NCBI GenBank assembly: GCA_004565275.1
Contig: SDOX01000021.1
Span: 1,260,696-1,324,695, forward strand
Length of the DNA: 64,000 nucleotides
Source of the DNA: Nannochloropsis salina CCMP1776
Taxonomy: Eukaryota > Sar > Eustigmatophyceae > Eustigmatales > Monodopsidaceae
Direction: 5' to 3'
Within the stretch, counting starts at the first letter, position 1, and every line of letters begins with the position of its first letter. Below the pieces are notes generated by a model. The model searched no databases and had not been told where the DNA came from. It worked only from the letters and a program-made list of their open reading frames with translations. The position numbers and the translations under genes are program-made. Positions 47,750 through 59,098 of the stretch are shown one piece after another.

Positions 47750-48514
47750 AGTTTCGGAGCAGATTACTTCAGATGTCAGATAGACGCTGGACATGGAAAG
47801 CCAAAGGAATGTCGTGGCCATATGTAGTTTTAATCGAATGTCTTGGCAGGGAAATATGTCGCGGATTATGTGTGTGAAGCATTGAACTCAAATAGTATTC
47901 CCTGACACTACCCTGCATTTTCACCTTCACACTATTATTGTCCAATTTCCACTGGCACACATGCACATTAGCTTATACTCATACGCCACCAGTGATGCAG
48001 GATCAAATGCACTTTTTGCGGGGGACAACGTAGTCGAAGGAAACAAGTACGACTTCGAGTGATTGATGCACAAAGCGTAATTGGACAAAAGAAGAGCATT
48101 ATCCATTACATAAGTGCGCGAACAAATGCAAATGTATCTATTTTTTTCAAGCTCTCCCTCTAACTAGAGAGCAACATCTTACCACTGTTTCTATAAGACT
48201 TAGGTCTCTCTTTCCTCGATAAAGAGTTGACATACTGTCCTATTGGATGTGGGCCCGCAAAAAAGTCAAACATCGGTGTATTTGGTATCATGCGTGTGTA
48301 ATTTCATTCGAAATTTCATGTGAAACTGCAGGTAAACTCTACATAACCCCCAACTTGTAAACATCCACGAATTTGCAGGTATTTGTAGCTCATCAATTTG
48401 ACAATCTGGTTGCATGCGTAACAGTCTTCTAATGATTTCTTACTGTTAAGATCTTCTCCATGCACTTTTTCTTCCGTCTCATGTCACGTATACGTAAATG
48501 CTATCTACTCCCCG
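47750..48514. other. Convergent intergenic spacer
   Basis: AT-rich, between the NTF2-like stop and the stop of the minus-strand paralogue gene. No feature was recognised. Confidence 0.5.
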
Positions 48515-49882
48515 TCAACCTTGCATCTTTAATCCTAGAAGAACAGAGACCGCTAAGACGTCATCGTGCTTGTGGGAAATATGGCAGCGACGCTTTTTCA
48601 AAGGCAAGCGGGCATCATCGATTGGAAAATGTCTTTTAAACCCCTCAGCTCCATAATCTTTGCAATCTTTCGCTCTCGATAGATTCCTTTTGGTCTCATT
48701 GCCTTTGAGCTGGAGACTGCAGACACTTACTCCGTCAACGGTGTCTTCTCTGCCCAAGCTCTGTACGATGTTATCTTCGTTGAGTGGGGATCCTAGAATC
48801 TGTCCGTTTTTTTTATCGTAATGGTTGCTCGTAGATGACGGCGACACGTTAGATAAAATTGCGGCAACGGCGCCACATGGCTGCACTGAGCTGCTCGCGT
48901 TGTCACAATTCGAGGTCAGTGTGGTGCTTTCAAGAGTGCTCCGGCTCGGTGCGATGGTCAGCTGCTGTCGGGAAGGCGACGTGCTTTGAGACGTACGCGT
49001 GCCATAGAGTGGTTGCTGTTGCAGCTGTTCTTGTGATCTCGCCCGTAATGCAGAAGATAAGAGCATTACAGGCTTATCAAACGGCCGCACCTGATACTGA
49101 TATCGGTGGTGAATGACCTTGAGGCCGTAGTCAGTAGGGTAGGTAATAGGGAAGGGGTGAACCAGTGCCTGCTGCTGCTGCTGCTGTCCGCCTGAACGAA
49201 TATCAAAAGGGCTATTGCCTTTCAAAGACATAGCCAATTGAGGGTAAAGAGCGGAAGGCGATGCATGCGTTGAATAATTATGAAGACTAGCAGCCGGTAC
49301 ACTACTTTTGTTTGTCGACGTGGCATGAGGGGAGGAGTGGAGACGATGCACAAGGCGAAAAGGTGGGCGTTGACTGAACGATAGCGAATGGTAAGGCCGC
49401 TCATGGTCGCAGTTGAAAGAAGATGCCTTCTGGTTGTCTGTGGAAAGGGGGCCTTGAAGCCAGCGGCTGACAGCATTATTTTTACTGCGTTTTGACTCAG
49501 CATTACCAGTTTCATGCACACTTGCAGTCGATTTGATGGGTCTGCTGCTGCTCGTAGACAAAGGGGTGAAAGAAAGATCTACACCACCATTCGTGTGGTC
49601 TTTTTTTGTAGCAATACGACGGCGCCTTTGCTGCTTCAGGGAAAGATAGTAGGCGAACAGATCATCAGGAACTTGTCCCAGCTTGCGCGCAGTCAAAAAA
49701 CCACCCACATAGTGAGCCCGAAGGTATTTCAGAATGGATCGCAGTTCTTCATAAGATGCTCCACTTTTGGAACAGGCTTCACTGATATCATTTCGGTTGT
49801 TGTGTGCAACGAAATACCAGCGATGTAGCAGTGCGCAGCAAATCCGGTAATATTCCAGAGAGATCTCCTCACTTGTCGTCAT
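48515..49882 (-). CDS. Unknown regulator-like protein, paralogue A
   Basis: 455 codons, started at the ATG that aligns with paralogue B at 54028. The ORF is open for 29 more codons upstream, but a TTGCAG acceptor there suggests 5' UTR splicing. The first ~85 residues form a conserved block: MTTSEEISLEYYRICCALL, NNRNDISEAC, SGASYEELRSILKYLRAHY and DDLFAYYLS, mostly helical. A basic QQRRRRIATKK follows where paralogue B has an AT-hook. The remainder is Ser/Gln/His-rich and probably disordered, with a basic KKRRCH near the end that could be a nuclear signal. No family was recognised. A helical head with a basic patch and disordered tail suggests a nuclear DNA- or chromatin-associated protein, which is inference. 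Confidence 0.75.
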   Translation of the reverse strand: MTTSEEISLEYYRICCALLHRWYFVAHNNRNDISEACSKSGASYEELRSILKYLRAHYVGGFLTARKLGQVPDDLFAYYLSLKQQRRRRIATKKDHTNGGVDLSFTPLSTSSSRPIKSTASVHETGNAESKRSKNNAVSRWLQGPLSTDNQKASSFNCDHERPYHSLSFSQRPPFRLVHRLHSSPHATSTNKSSVPAASLHNYSTHASPSALYPQLAMSLKGNSPFDIRSGGQQQQQQALVHPFPITYPTDYGLKVIHHRYQYQVRPFDKPVMLLSSALRARSQEQLQQQPLYGTRTSQSTSPSRQQLTIAPSRSTLESTTLTSNCDNASSSVQPCGAVAAILSNVSPSSTSNHYDKKNGQILGSPLNEDNIVQSLGREDTVDGVSVCSLQLKGNETKRNLSRAKDCKDYGAEGFKRHFPIDDARLPLKKRRCHISHKHDDVLAVSVLLGLKMQG

Positions 49883-52252
49883 TGGAGGAGTCAGGCGTGC
49901 AAGGCAATCCAAGATGAACTCTGATGAGCTCTGCAAGAGATGTAAGGGTAGATGTTTATTTAAGAACACATAAAAGCAGATGCTCTGGATCGTGGGCGAT
50001 TGACTATAAATATGCGCTTATTAGACTTTTGCCTCGAATGAGCCAAGGTCGTGTATTAAGAAACACATAAATCTCCCGACACTCATGACCTCGCTCCTTG
50101 CATACATGAATAGACGGACATATGCGTGCACGTTAAGGGCAGATATGCTCGCAAATATAACAGGACAGAATATACAGCTCACTGCAAGCTATCGGGGAAT
50201 CCGAAGGACGGGAGAAGAAGTCACACATCTCTTGGCAAACATACTTTTGGATGCCATGTACTTGACGGCTTACGTAGACAAAATGTGGGCAGTCAAGACG
50301 TGATTTCCAAATCCACGACGCGAACAATCTGATCAAAACAGAACATGAGGATGAGACGTGTCTTCAATTGTCGGATCCCCCAAAAACTTTGAGGAAAGCA
50401 AAATTCCAGCAGATGGGGCGGCATCCCCTGTTCGGACTTTATCCTGGTCATACGATAGCGCCGGCATTATCAGTGTGATCATGCCGGTATGGGTCACGGC
50501 CATTATGCGAGACTCAATTGACCAAGTGTGTCTTTTTCCTGCTGTCGCACAACATGGTGTCGTAATTTACACATGATCCTGTCAGCCAGCTTCGACTTTG
50601 CGCGCATCAGCTCACTTGAATCTTTCAACGTGGTGTTCCCCTACACCTCACCAACGTTATTTTATTCGTTCCCTCTCTCGGACTTTCGTGCCGCCGCCTC
50701 CCGTCACGGCCTTGCCCTTCCGAACCATGTCGGGTGCTCGACTTCGAAAAGATTGTGAATCAAAACTTAAAATGTGTAATCTTCGTAAAGCTTGATGTAG
50801 ATTTAAGAAAGTTATGGCGAAGATCAACGCGTTCTCATGATGCGGCACACTATTATTTAATTGCTTGAATGCAACAGACAGCTTCACAACAAGCGTCTCG
50901 CTCGCCTGTCGGTTATTTTGATCGGCAAGGAAACTCGTCTCTTGCTTATGTAGACAAATCGATGCCTTATCTTTCCGTAAGTGGATGATATACTCGGGCA
51001 TGATTGACATTTCAAGGCGAGATCTCCGCGTGTCTGGATCGAAGTGCAAATGTAGGTTCCCCACCCCGATCTACGCGACGCACGATGGTCGGTTGCACTT
51101 ACATTTTGCTTCATCGCATATGTTATGAGCTGCCAAAAAATTAATGACGATTTTCTTTCAAGCACGCGACAAACTTATTAGTTGATGTGTTAGAACTATA
51201 TATTGAACGAGATTCACGATCCTAATCTCATGCGCAATGAAAAGATCATGATGAGAATTCCAATGCAAATATTAAAAAAGTCTTTTTTAGAAGAATTGTT
51301 GCTGTCTCTTTTAAAAAATAGTCAAGCCCCCATGGTAACAAAGTTAATCGGAAACGGTCACAAATAATGGTCAACCTGGACATTGTCGGAACAGAGCTGA
51401 GGTTGCAAGGACTTTTTCCTCTTTGTTTAAACCTGGCTTTTCCCCTCTTCCTATATGGTTATATTCAATAGCATTATCTCTACGATTTGGTCTGACAACA
51501 TGCCCGCCAATCTTTGTCAGTGCACTAAGACAGTTTTACTTTTGTTATGCACAGACCAAGATTTTGGGTCTCAATTTCTTGTTCCTCAGCATTAATCATT
51601 CAATGATATCTGTGAAATGCATCCATGACTTTTGTTAATATTGTTTGCATCAATTGACTGCGCGTCCGCAATGCCTAGATCCCTCACTGGTGAGAAGCAA
51701 ACAATCCAAAAAGAGGTTCCATCAGTCCTTTCGACACCTTTAGCATTTCTTTTGACGGACACATCCGACAAAAATAACAGTAGGAACATCTTGTCACAGA
51801 TAAAGAAGACCGATCAATACCGGGCGACAACGCGCACGGACATAGCCGCATGCACCGCATAAGATATAAAAGAGAATGAATACATGTCGAAACATGTATG
51901 TACACATACTGGGACACACATCTACCTCTCTATAAATGGATATACATGTATATATTTTTATAGATATATTCATGAATAGATAAGCACGCGCGTTAAATTT
52001 GTGACAGGTTTGGTAGCATGTACCTTTGAACCTCTATTCAGACGTACGTACTACGTCAAATTTGCTGTGAGTAGATGTGCGTGAGTGCGTGATTTGACAG
52101 GTCGACATCATGTCAAAGATGACATCCCCAAAGTTTCTAAAAAATACCCTACATCCTGTTAAAATCCTTCCTCCGTTTCTCTTCTTGAACTTGCGGGATT
52201 TTATGGTAAAGCAGGTGACAGTAGAATGCGGCAGCATCCTTAGGTTTGACGA
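49883..52252. other. AT-rich intergenic region between the paralogues
   Basis: 2.4 kb with no supported gene. It should contain the promoter and any 5' UTR exon of paralogue A. An AT-rich stretch of TA-type dinucleotides lies at about 51925-51975. Confidence 0.5.
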
Positions 52253-54028
52253 TTAGTAAGAGACAGTCGCAGCAGGGGCAGCTCCGCTCATGTCGCGCAT
52301 CATGCTGCCTACAATGTGTTGGGCCGTGCGGTCTGTACCCTCTCTTCGCGAGTGGTGTTCCTGACCTTGCCCCCTGTTGCTGCCGGCGGTCTTGTACATG
52401 CCTGTTTTCGTACCAGAGAGGGCCGTAGGGGTGTCCGCAGGGCCGACCACGTCGACAACTGCGTGCCCTGACATGGCCGGCAAAGAATGCGTGCTCATGG
52501 TGGAGGAGTAGGACGCATGCAGCAAGTCTGCTTGACTGCTGCTGTTCTGCTGATGCGGTTGTGGGCAGTAGGTGGGCTGTTCCTCTGAGGTCTTACGCTC
52601 ATGTTTCTGGGGAGGGTACTGATTATAGTAGGCTACAGACTGCTGAGGCTGCTGATGATAAGGGGTACCCAAGTTGTGGAAGTAGTGGTGCGGATGGTAG
52701 TATTGAGGACGGGAGGGGTGCCCTTGAAAAGTCACAGGGGGGTAGGGCAGGCGAGGAGGCATGTTGGCCAGCTGCGGGGGTAGGGGGTGGCCCGGGTAGA
52801 TACTGCTTGTCTTGGCTGGCTGGGTATGGAAAGGTGCGGAGACGCGACCCTCTAAAGCTTTCCCGCCCAGGGCGGATTGCAACGAGGAGGAGGACGGGGG
52901 CATTTTGGTCAAGCTGGTTTCACCCGAGCTGCTGACGCTGTTGTTGCAGCTGGTGCGTTCGCTGGGCGTCGGTTCTTGCTTGGACTGCGTCTCCAGCAAA
53001 GATTTCGCGGAATTTGTGCCCGCCGTCGTGGATGGAGAAGTTTTGGCGTGTGAGAATGTGACGGGGTGTGCCTTCAGGCCGAGCAGGAGGAGCCCGTGAT
53101 CATCCAGAGCAGGGCTAATGGCCCGACTTTTTGCGACGGGGTTCCCATCCGTTTTCCCGGAGGCTTCTTCGACGGCCGTCACCAAATCGAAAAGCGAACT
53201 TTGCCGTTCATGCTGCCCAGTGGGTGCCAACATTACCACAACCGCATCCTCATCCTCCAATTCTTCCCCTGCTTCCCCCTCCATCCGGCACCGTTTGGAG
53301 TCCCCGACATATATTCTCTCGAACTCTGCTTGGTTCCTTCGTGCTTTCTCTTGGTACTCCTGCAGATTGTCGTAATCATTTCCTTCCGGCCCGACGTAGC
53401 CGACCATCTCACTGCTCCCGTGCCGGTAGCGTTTGGCGAGCGGTTGGCTTTTGCTTGCTTTCCGAGAGCGGCTCGACGAGGTAGATGAGGCCGAGGAGGA
53501 CGAGGAAGAGCGGCTGTGAGTGCTGGCCAGAGGGGCCTCGTAGGGTGCTGTGGCTTTGCGGGCCCGGGCTGAAGGCATCCTCAAACGCCCTGTGCCACCC
53601 ACAGGAGCATTTCCGTCATTGCTGCTTTGGCTGTCGCTCTCGACCATCAAATCTCCGGCTCCAGTGACCATGCCTGAGAAGGCAGGCTGCGACGGTGGCT
53701 GCGCACGGATGTTGCTCGACGGCAGTTTCACCGCGTTTCCAGTCCCACCCGCTGCGGTCGGAGGCCGTCCTCGGGGCCGCTTGGTAGAAGTGTAGTAGCC
53801 GTAGAAATCGTCGATAAATCGACCTTGCTTCTGGGCATTGTTGAAACCAGCCATGTACTTGGCACGGAGGTGCTTGAGAATGGAGCGCAATTCGTCGTAG
53901 GACGCACCGCTCTCGATACAGGCATCATTCATATCCTCCCGGTTGTTTTGAGTGGAATACCGCCATCGTTGGAGAAGCATGCAACACACTTCATAGTATC
54001 GGAGCGAAAGTTCTTCTGAAGCAGTCAT
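52253..54028 (-). CDS. Unknown AT-hook protein, paralogue B
   Basis: 591 codons from the ATG aligned with paralogue A. The N-terminal block is shared: MTASEELSLRYYEVCCMLL, NNREDMNDAC, SGASYDELRSILKHLRAKY and DDFYGYYTS. It is followed directly by TKRPRGRPPTAAGG, a canonical AT-hook (RGRP core) that binds the DNA minor groove. The rest is low complexity: a Ser/Arg run (SSSSSSASSTSSSRSRKASK), an acidic patch (EAGEELEDEDA) and a Pro/Gln/Tyr-rich C-terminal half typical of activation or condensate-forming regions. AT-hook plus nuclear-type composition suggests a chromatin or transcription factor. Identity between paralogues is confined to the head domain, so the duplication is old. Confidence 0.8.
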   Translation of the reverse strand: MTASEELSLRYYEVCCMLLQRWRYSTQNNREDMNDACIESGASYDELRSILKHLRAKYMAGFNNAQKQGRFIDDFYGYYTSTKRPRGRPPTAAGGTGNAVKLPSSNIRAQPPSQPAFSGMVTGAGDLMVESDSQSSNDGNAPVGGTGRLRMPSARARKATAPYEAPLASTHSRSSSSSSASSTSSSRSRKASKSQPLAKRYRHGSSEMVGYVGPEGNDYDNLQEYQEKARRNQAEFERIYVGDSKRCRMEGEAGEELEDEDAVVVMLAPTGQHERQSSLFDLVTAVEEASGKTDGNPVAKSRAISPALDDHGLLLLGLKAHPVTFSHAKTSPSTTAGTNSAKSLLETQSKQEPTPSERTSCNNSVSSSGETSLTKMPPSSSSLQSALGGKALEGRVSAPFHTQPAKTSSIYPGHPLPPQLANMPPRLPYPPVTFQGHPSRPQYYHPHHYFHNLGTPYHQQPQQSVAYYNQYPPQKHERKTSEEQPTYCPQPHQQNSSSQADLLHASYSSTMSTHSLPAMSGHAVVDVVGPADTPTALSGTKTGMYKTAGSNRGQGQEHHSRREGTDRTAQHIVGSMMRDMSGAAPAATVSY

Positions 54029-56239
54029 TCTATGAGCTTTGTACGGGTATTTCAGATGGTTCCTGTGAATGTGCCGCGGGTGAAGAGAATGTGAGAAGTT
54101 GTTGACACATCGGGGCATGGACCCCGAAGAAATCAGCCACTCTTGTCAGAGGTTTGGCTTCACGGGGACCTCATGGTATGGTAGCATATTGTATGCAAAG
54201 GCTAGGGAGGAAGACAGTCGCTGGTAGGAGGGGTGGTTACACACATTATATGGGCCGATGCTGCAGGGCGGCTTTTCACTTGCTCCCTGTGCCAACATTA
54301 TAACAAGAATCGGCATCTAATGGCCCAACATAATTTGTCTCCTTGCGTGATCGACACTGTTACAAAATGCGCAAAAGTCAAGGTATTTTATCCTCAAGAT
54401 CGCACCCACAATGCACGGTGACGAGCGAGGGCAAAGACAAATAGACCTCGTACAGGGCAAGACAGCATAAGACCATCAATTTTTTATAATACACTTGACG
54501 GTCACAAAAGTGTTTATCCAGCCAAAGATAGTAACCATACTAATGAAGCATTAAATGATGTTCAAAGAGGGGCTGACACACTTAAGAGATCGATCTGCAG
54601 TCCAGTTATCCCGCGAATGATGCCTCTTGCAACATCTCAAAGTGAACAAGTGCGAATATAAAATTCTACATGGTGACATTGTAAAGGCATAAATGGCATA
54701 TATTATGTTTTTTTCCCTGGTCAGGAATCGTACCCAACGGTTGGGCAAATGAAGGGCCTATCAGCAGCGTATGAGCTTCAAAGAAATGGGCAGGCTAGCC
54801 CTTCGCACCTCGGGCAGGAAAACTGGGATTAAAGTCTCATCTGCAGCGCGACGATTTTGCGTAAAAACATACCTCAAGACCAACCAAGACCAAGTGCCGT
54901 CGTCAAAATATGGCAAAAGGACGCGTCACGCACACAACATGCGTGTGAATGGGTGCTTGAACGCTCCTACCATACAAGAGTAGGAGGAAACGCTGTAACG
55001 GAAAAAAAAACGGTTCGTCTCTCTGGACTCTATTGGTCACAAGGAGCTCTCCAAATACCCCCATGCCCGTCACAACCTTTCGGGCCCTGTGGAAAAGGGG
55101 GGCTCGAGTGTATTCAATTGGGTGGGCTTTATTGTGCCATACACGGGCTGGGCATATTTAATGGTAGGCTGTGCCTTTGGGATGAATTAACGGACACCCA
55201 CCAGGATACCACAGAAATGGGCGCCGGAACCCAGTCCCATAAATTGTAGCACCCTCCAGCTTGTTCAAGCCCGTCCTTGTGAATGTGACACGCATTTCAG
55301 GAAGCAGTACTTTTCAAAGGCTCCTTTTAAGCAGTAGGATCATTTTACACTTGGTCAGTGCTTATGGGAGTTGCCGCTTCGTGAGATGGGTCAGTCGGCG
55401 CTATTCGTTGTGAGTCGCGATGAACATCAGGACGAATGCCATCGCCTTTTCCCCCACCTACAAGTCGGAGCTTGACCTTCATAGGCCTCGCCTCATTAAG
55501 TGCACCTCACGACAAGGTACGTTTTTGGGGGGGATATCTTCTCTGAAGTGAAGGTGACTCAACAGAATCGCATGAGGATAAATTAATCAACATGTCTGAA
55601 TGCATTGCTGGTCGATTCGTCAAAATGACACGGACTTCGATGTACCTTTGACGACACTCAACCCAGCTCTCTGATGATTCTGTGCGGGTTATTACGCCCT
55701 TTGTACTGCCCGGGCCTACGTACAACGGCTTTTTCTCATGAAAGAAATATTTCACTATCATCCAGGGGCAATTGTCAGAGGCGTCAACGGCCAGAATTTC
55801 AAGGGGTGATTTTGGAAGAGTCTCTTATTCAATCTCATGAGTGTCGAATACAATCTAACATGTCAGTGCTTCCGCTCTAAGTAGCCCTGATCAAAAGGGC
55901 ATGTCCACAGCACATTGCACGAGTTTTTGGTCAAAAAGTCCCCAAGTTCAGATGTGGCTCATACGAGTCTTCTGCTAAAGCTAAGCTTTTCAAAGCGTTT
56001 ATAAAAGGATGTGTAAGCATTAGACGAGGTTAATCGAAAAGGCTAATACATTGCGCGAAAAAAATATTTGTATTGTAAATAGCTTGAAGACACGTATCAA
56101 ATTATGATAGTATCGCGTACGAAGTACAAGCATTGGCCATGTACGAAATGCATCGTTTTTTTCATTACAGTTGACTAGCATTGCTTATCTATGCACCTCA
56201 AATTACAAGCAGGTAAGTGAAGGTTCTCTTTCCCGTCAT
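54029..56239. other. Intergenic region, nothing recognised
   Basis: 2.2 kb between paralogue B (its promoter side) and the 3' end of the PPR gene. Open stretches at 54233-54421 and 54857-55249 (plus) have no family signal. No tRNA or repeat was seen. Confidence 0.45.
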
Positions 56240-59098
56240 TTACCCTTTTCCCTCGGTTCCCTCGGCCCACTGCTTGCTCAAAGCTAGCATTTTTAACTTT
56301 CCTACCATCGTGTCCGACACGGCCCGCATCCGTGAGGCAAGCACGCGCATGACTCCCTCCTTAGCTCTCAAGGTGATAGCGTTAGGCTGCACTCCGTCCC
56401 TTTCCATCATCTCAAGAACCTCTACCAGCAGTCGTTGGCCTCCGCCCCCCTTGCTCCCCTTCCTGTCCGCTTTACCCATCTCTTTCTCCAGGCAGGCGTA
56501 AATCAAGCCGTTGTACACGCGCACGTCCGGGACCCACTTTTTTTCCCGCATTTTTTGCACCCATTGCAATGCCGTCTCTACCTCCCCCGCCACACAGGCG
56601 GCCCGGATAACTTGCGCGTAGGTGCTTCGGGTCGGCCGCACGCCCAAGGAAGGACATAGCGTCATCTCCTTCCACGCCGCCAGGACCCCGTCCAGGTCCC
56701 CCTTGCGGGCCAAGGCGGCCATCCAGGCGCTCCAGACCGCACCCGTCCATTTTCCGTGCGACTGTTGGGGCGTTGCCAGCATCGGTGCCCCCAGATTGCG
56801 ACGAGCTTTGAAAGCTTCAAAAATCTCCCGTGCCGCCACCAGGCGGGGGGTTGGCTTCTCCGGTGCCGAGGGCTGCTGGGAAGACGAAGGGGCAGACGTG
56901 TAGTGCTGTATAAAGGCCACGAAGAGCGAGTCATGGACGTAGGTCTGTCGAGCCAGCGCGTTCTTGAGGAGCAGCTCCGCCTTCTCCACTTGCCCACACC
57001 GCAGAAGCGACAAGACCAGGACACTGAAGGTCCTTTCATTGGCTGGTACTCGCAAAGCTTCCATTTTCTCCTTCGCTTCGGTCACACCGGCCAAGTTCCC
57101 CCGTACGGCATGCGCCTTCATGTACGAATGGATGACGTAATGGTCAATGGCGAACCCTGCAGCGTTTCGGGCCGCGTGGATGGTTTCCAAGGCCTCGACG
57201 TCGCCGAGCTCTCCCGCGAAATCCATCAATATGTTGTACGTGATGGAGTCTGGGCCGCCAAAGAGATGAGAGGTGCAGGGGGAGCGGCGCGCGGCGCCTG
57301 GGGCTCCGGAATGTGGCGAGGAAGACGAAGGAGATGGGGCCGTTGCTGTAGGAGTAACGGCAGCCATGGTCTGCAAATAGGAAGGGAGGTGTACAGCGGC
57401 CTCCAAGACAGCCCGCGGGGTGGTGGCTTGTGTCCACAGGGGCGAACCGCCGTCGGGAGGGAAAACAAGGAGAGGGAGGGGGGCCATGCCCCCTCCCTCT
57501 CCCTCCATGTCCAGTCCCACCACGTAATCGCGGTAGGCCTTGATCAATCCGTTGAAAGCCACTAGGCTGGGAATGACCCGCGGACGCGGCACTCGGTCCA
57601 TACCCTCTTTTCCTCCTTCCGACCGCTCTCTCCCCTTCACTCCCTCTGCCGGACTCATCCCTTCCCGGGGCGCAAAAAAGCTTCGCACAAAGACTTGGAT
57701 CGCGTCCCGGGGCCGCTCCAGGCTCAACATGGCTTCCATGACCGTGCAGATAGTCACGTCGTTCTCCTTTAGGCCATGCGCACCGAGCAACGCCTCGGCC
57801 AGGTCCAGGGCTTCCTCCCACGACACCCCGCGGGCGATGATCTCCTCTTGCACAAGGGGATGGATCGTCTGGTGCGTGACCGGTACGGCATTCCCCTTCA
57901 TTTTTTCGATCAGGGATCGGGCGCCCCCCAGGTCTTGGGCCTTGCAATGGAGGTCCACGAGCGTGTTGTAGGTCACCGTGTCGGCGGTGAATCCTCGACG
58001 TGTGAGGGCATGCAAAGCCGTCCGGGCGCCCTCGACGTGCCCCAGCCCTCGGTACGCCTTGATCATAATGTTGAAACTTTTCAAGTCCAACGTCCGCCCG
58101 GCCTTGCCCCCGGCCTCGTCGGCCTCGGCTTCGAATTCCCGAAAAAGGGCGAGCGCCCGGGACGGTTGGCCGCACCGGATGCACGCATCCGCCAACACGT
58201 TACAGGAATACGTGCTCAGGGGCAACGCACGGGCGCGCATGGTCTTGACCGTCTCGAAAGCGTCCATCAAATTCCCTTTCAGGCCGTGACCTTTGATCAG
58301 GGTGGTGTACGTCCGGGTATCGGGGGCCATGCCCCGGTGCACCATGGCTTGCATCAACCCCGAGGCTGCCTTCATGTCCCCACCTTCCACACAAATGTTG
58401 ATCAACTCGTTAAAGGTCAATACGTCCGGCTCCACGCCCCCTTGCCGCATTTCGTTCAGGACCGCGAGGGCCTGGCGTTGGGCCGCCGGAGTGCCCCTGC
58501 CAAAAAAGCGCTTCAACAAAATGTTGTACGTGACCACTGTAGGTTGTAGCCCGTGTTCCTGTGTCATTTTTTGCCACACGGCCAGCGTCTCCGCCTCGCC
58601 CCGACGACAGGCAATTGCCGCGTTCAACAGGGCGTGGAAAGTGTAGATGTTCGGGCGCAGCCCTTCCGTTTCCACTTTCTGAGCCAGGGCAAGGACCTGG
58701 TCGAAATTGCGTTGTTTGCTCCAGAAATTAATCTCGTTGTTGATTTCCCACAATCCACCCCCACCATGCAGATTGCGGTGCTGTGTCGAGGGCGGGGGAC
58801 GACGACCCGGAAGACGCTTGGGAGGGTGGGTAGGAGCGGGAGGGATGGGGCTCGCGCTGCCATGTCCGGTCACCATCTTCATTGTCACCTTTTGAGCTGG
58901 CTGTGTCGTGAAACATCTGGCATGACCCCTACTGCAGGAATGAAAAGAAGGCGAATGAAATGCCACACCGTGAAGGAACCAGCTGGAGGTGAGCAAGGCC
59001 AGTAGTACGCTTATCCGTGCATCTCTGTTTAGATTGAATGTTCCCCGTAAATTCGTCCGCGGGCTCCGCTTTGCCTCATTTGACCTCATATTGACCAT
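56240..59098 (-). CDS. P-class pentatricopeptide repeat protein, probably plastid-targeted
   Basis: Single exon, 952 codons. About 13 PPR motifs of ~35 residues run from ~130 to ~900. Examples are TVVTYNILLKRF, DVLTFNELINIC, DTRTYTTLIKGH, DSITYNILMDF and TRSTYAQVIRAA, each ending in a G[VM]xP-like turn. No E, DYW or SMR domain was seen, so it is P-class, a type that binds organelle RNA to stabilise, cleave or activate it. Residues ~28-52 read ARISVLLALLTSSWFLHGVA followed by FHSPSF. A hydrophobic signal with Phe at the predicted +1 and Pro soon after is the ASAFAP-type signature of proteins imported into secondary plastids of ochrophytes. Its RNA target cannot be deduced. It is transcribed divergently from eL36. 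Confidence 0.92.
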   Translation of the reverse strand: MVNMRSNEAKRSPRTNLRGTFNLNRDARISVLLALLTSSWFLHGVAFHSPSFHSCSRGHARCFTTQPAQKVTMKMVTGHGSASPIPPAPTHPPKRLPGRRPPPSTQHRNLHGGGGLWEINNEINFWSKQRNFDQVLALAQKVETEGLRPNIYTFHALLNAAIACRRGEAETLAVWQKMTQEHGLQPTVVTYNILLKRFFGRGTPAAQRQALAVLNEMRQGGVEPDVLTFNELINICVEGGDMKAASGLMQAMVHRGMAPDTRTYTTLIKGHGLKGNLMDAFETVKTMRARALPLSTYSCNVLADACIRCGQPSRALALFREFEAEADEAGGKAGRTLDLKSFNIMIKAYRGLGHVEGARTALHALTRRGFTADTVTYNTLVDLHCKAQDLGGARSLIEKMKGNAVPVTHQTIHPLVQEEIIARGVSWEEALDLAEALLGAHGLKENDVTICTVMEAMLSLERPRDAIQVFVRSFFAPREGMSPAEGVKGRERSEGGKEGMDRVPRPRVIPSLVAFNGLIKAYRDYVVGLDMEGEGGGMAPLPLLVFPPDGGSPLWTQATTPRAVLEAAVHLPSYLQTMAAVTPTATAPSPSSSSPHSGAPGAARRSPCTSHLFGGPDSITYNILMDFAGELGDVEALETIHAARNAAGFAIDHYVIHSYMKAHAVRGNLAGVTEAKEKMEALRVPANERTFSVLVLSLLRCGQVEKAELLLKNALARQTYVHDSLFVAFIQHYTSAPSSSQQPSAPEKPTPRLVAAREIFEAFKARRNLGAPMLATPQQSHGKWTGAVWSAWMAALARKGDLDGVLAAWKEMTLCPSLGVRPTRSTYAQVIRAACVAGEVETALQWVQKMREKKWVPDVRVYNGLIYACLEKEMGKADRKGSKGGGGQRLLVEVLEMMERDGVQPNAITLRAKEGVMRVLASRMRAVSDTMVGKLKMLALSKQWAEGTEGKG

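Noticed and set aside
54233-54421. C2H2-like CSLCQHYNKNRHLMAQH segment
   Set aside because: The Cys-His spacing (x7) is not that of a zinc finger, and the ORF is short and isolated.
57144-58184. 346-codon minus ORF in another frame within the PPR gene
   Set aside because: Out-of-frame shadow of GC-rich PPR codons.
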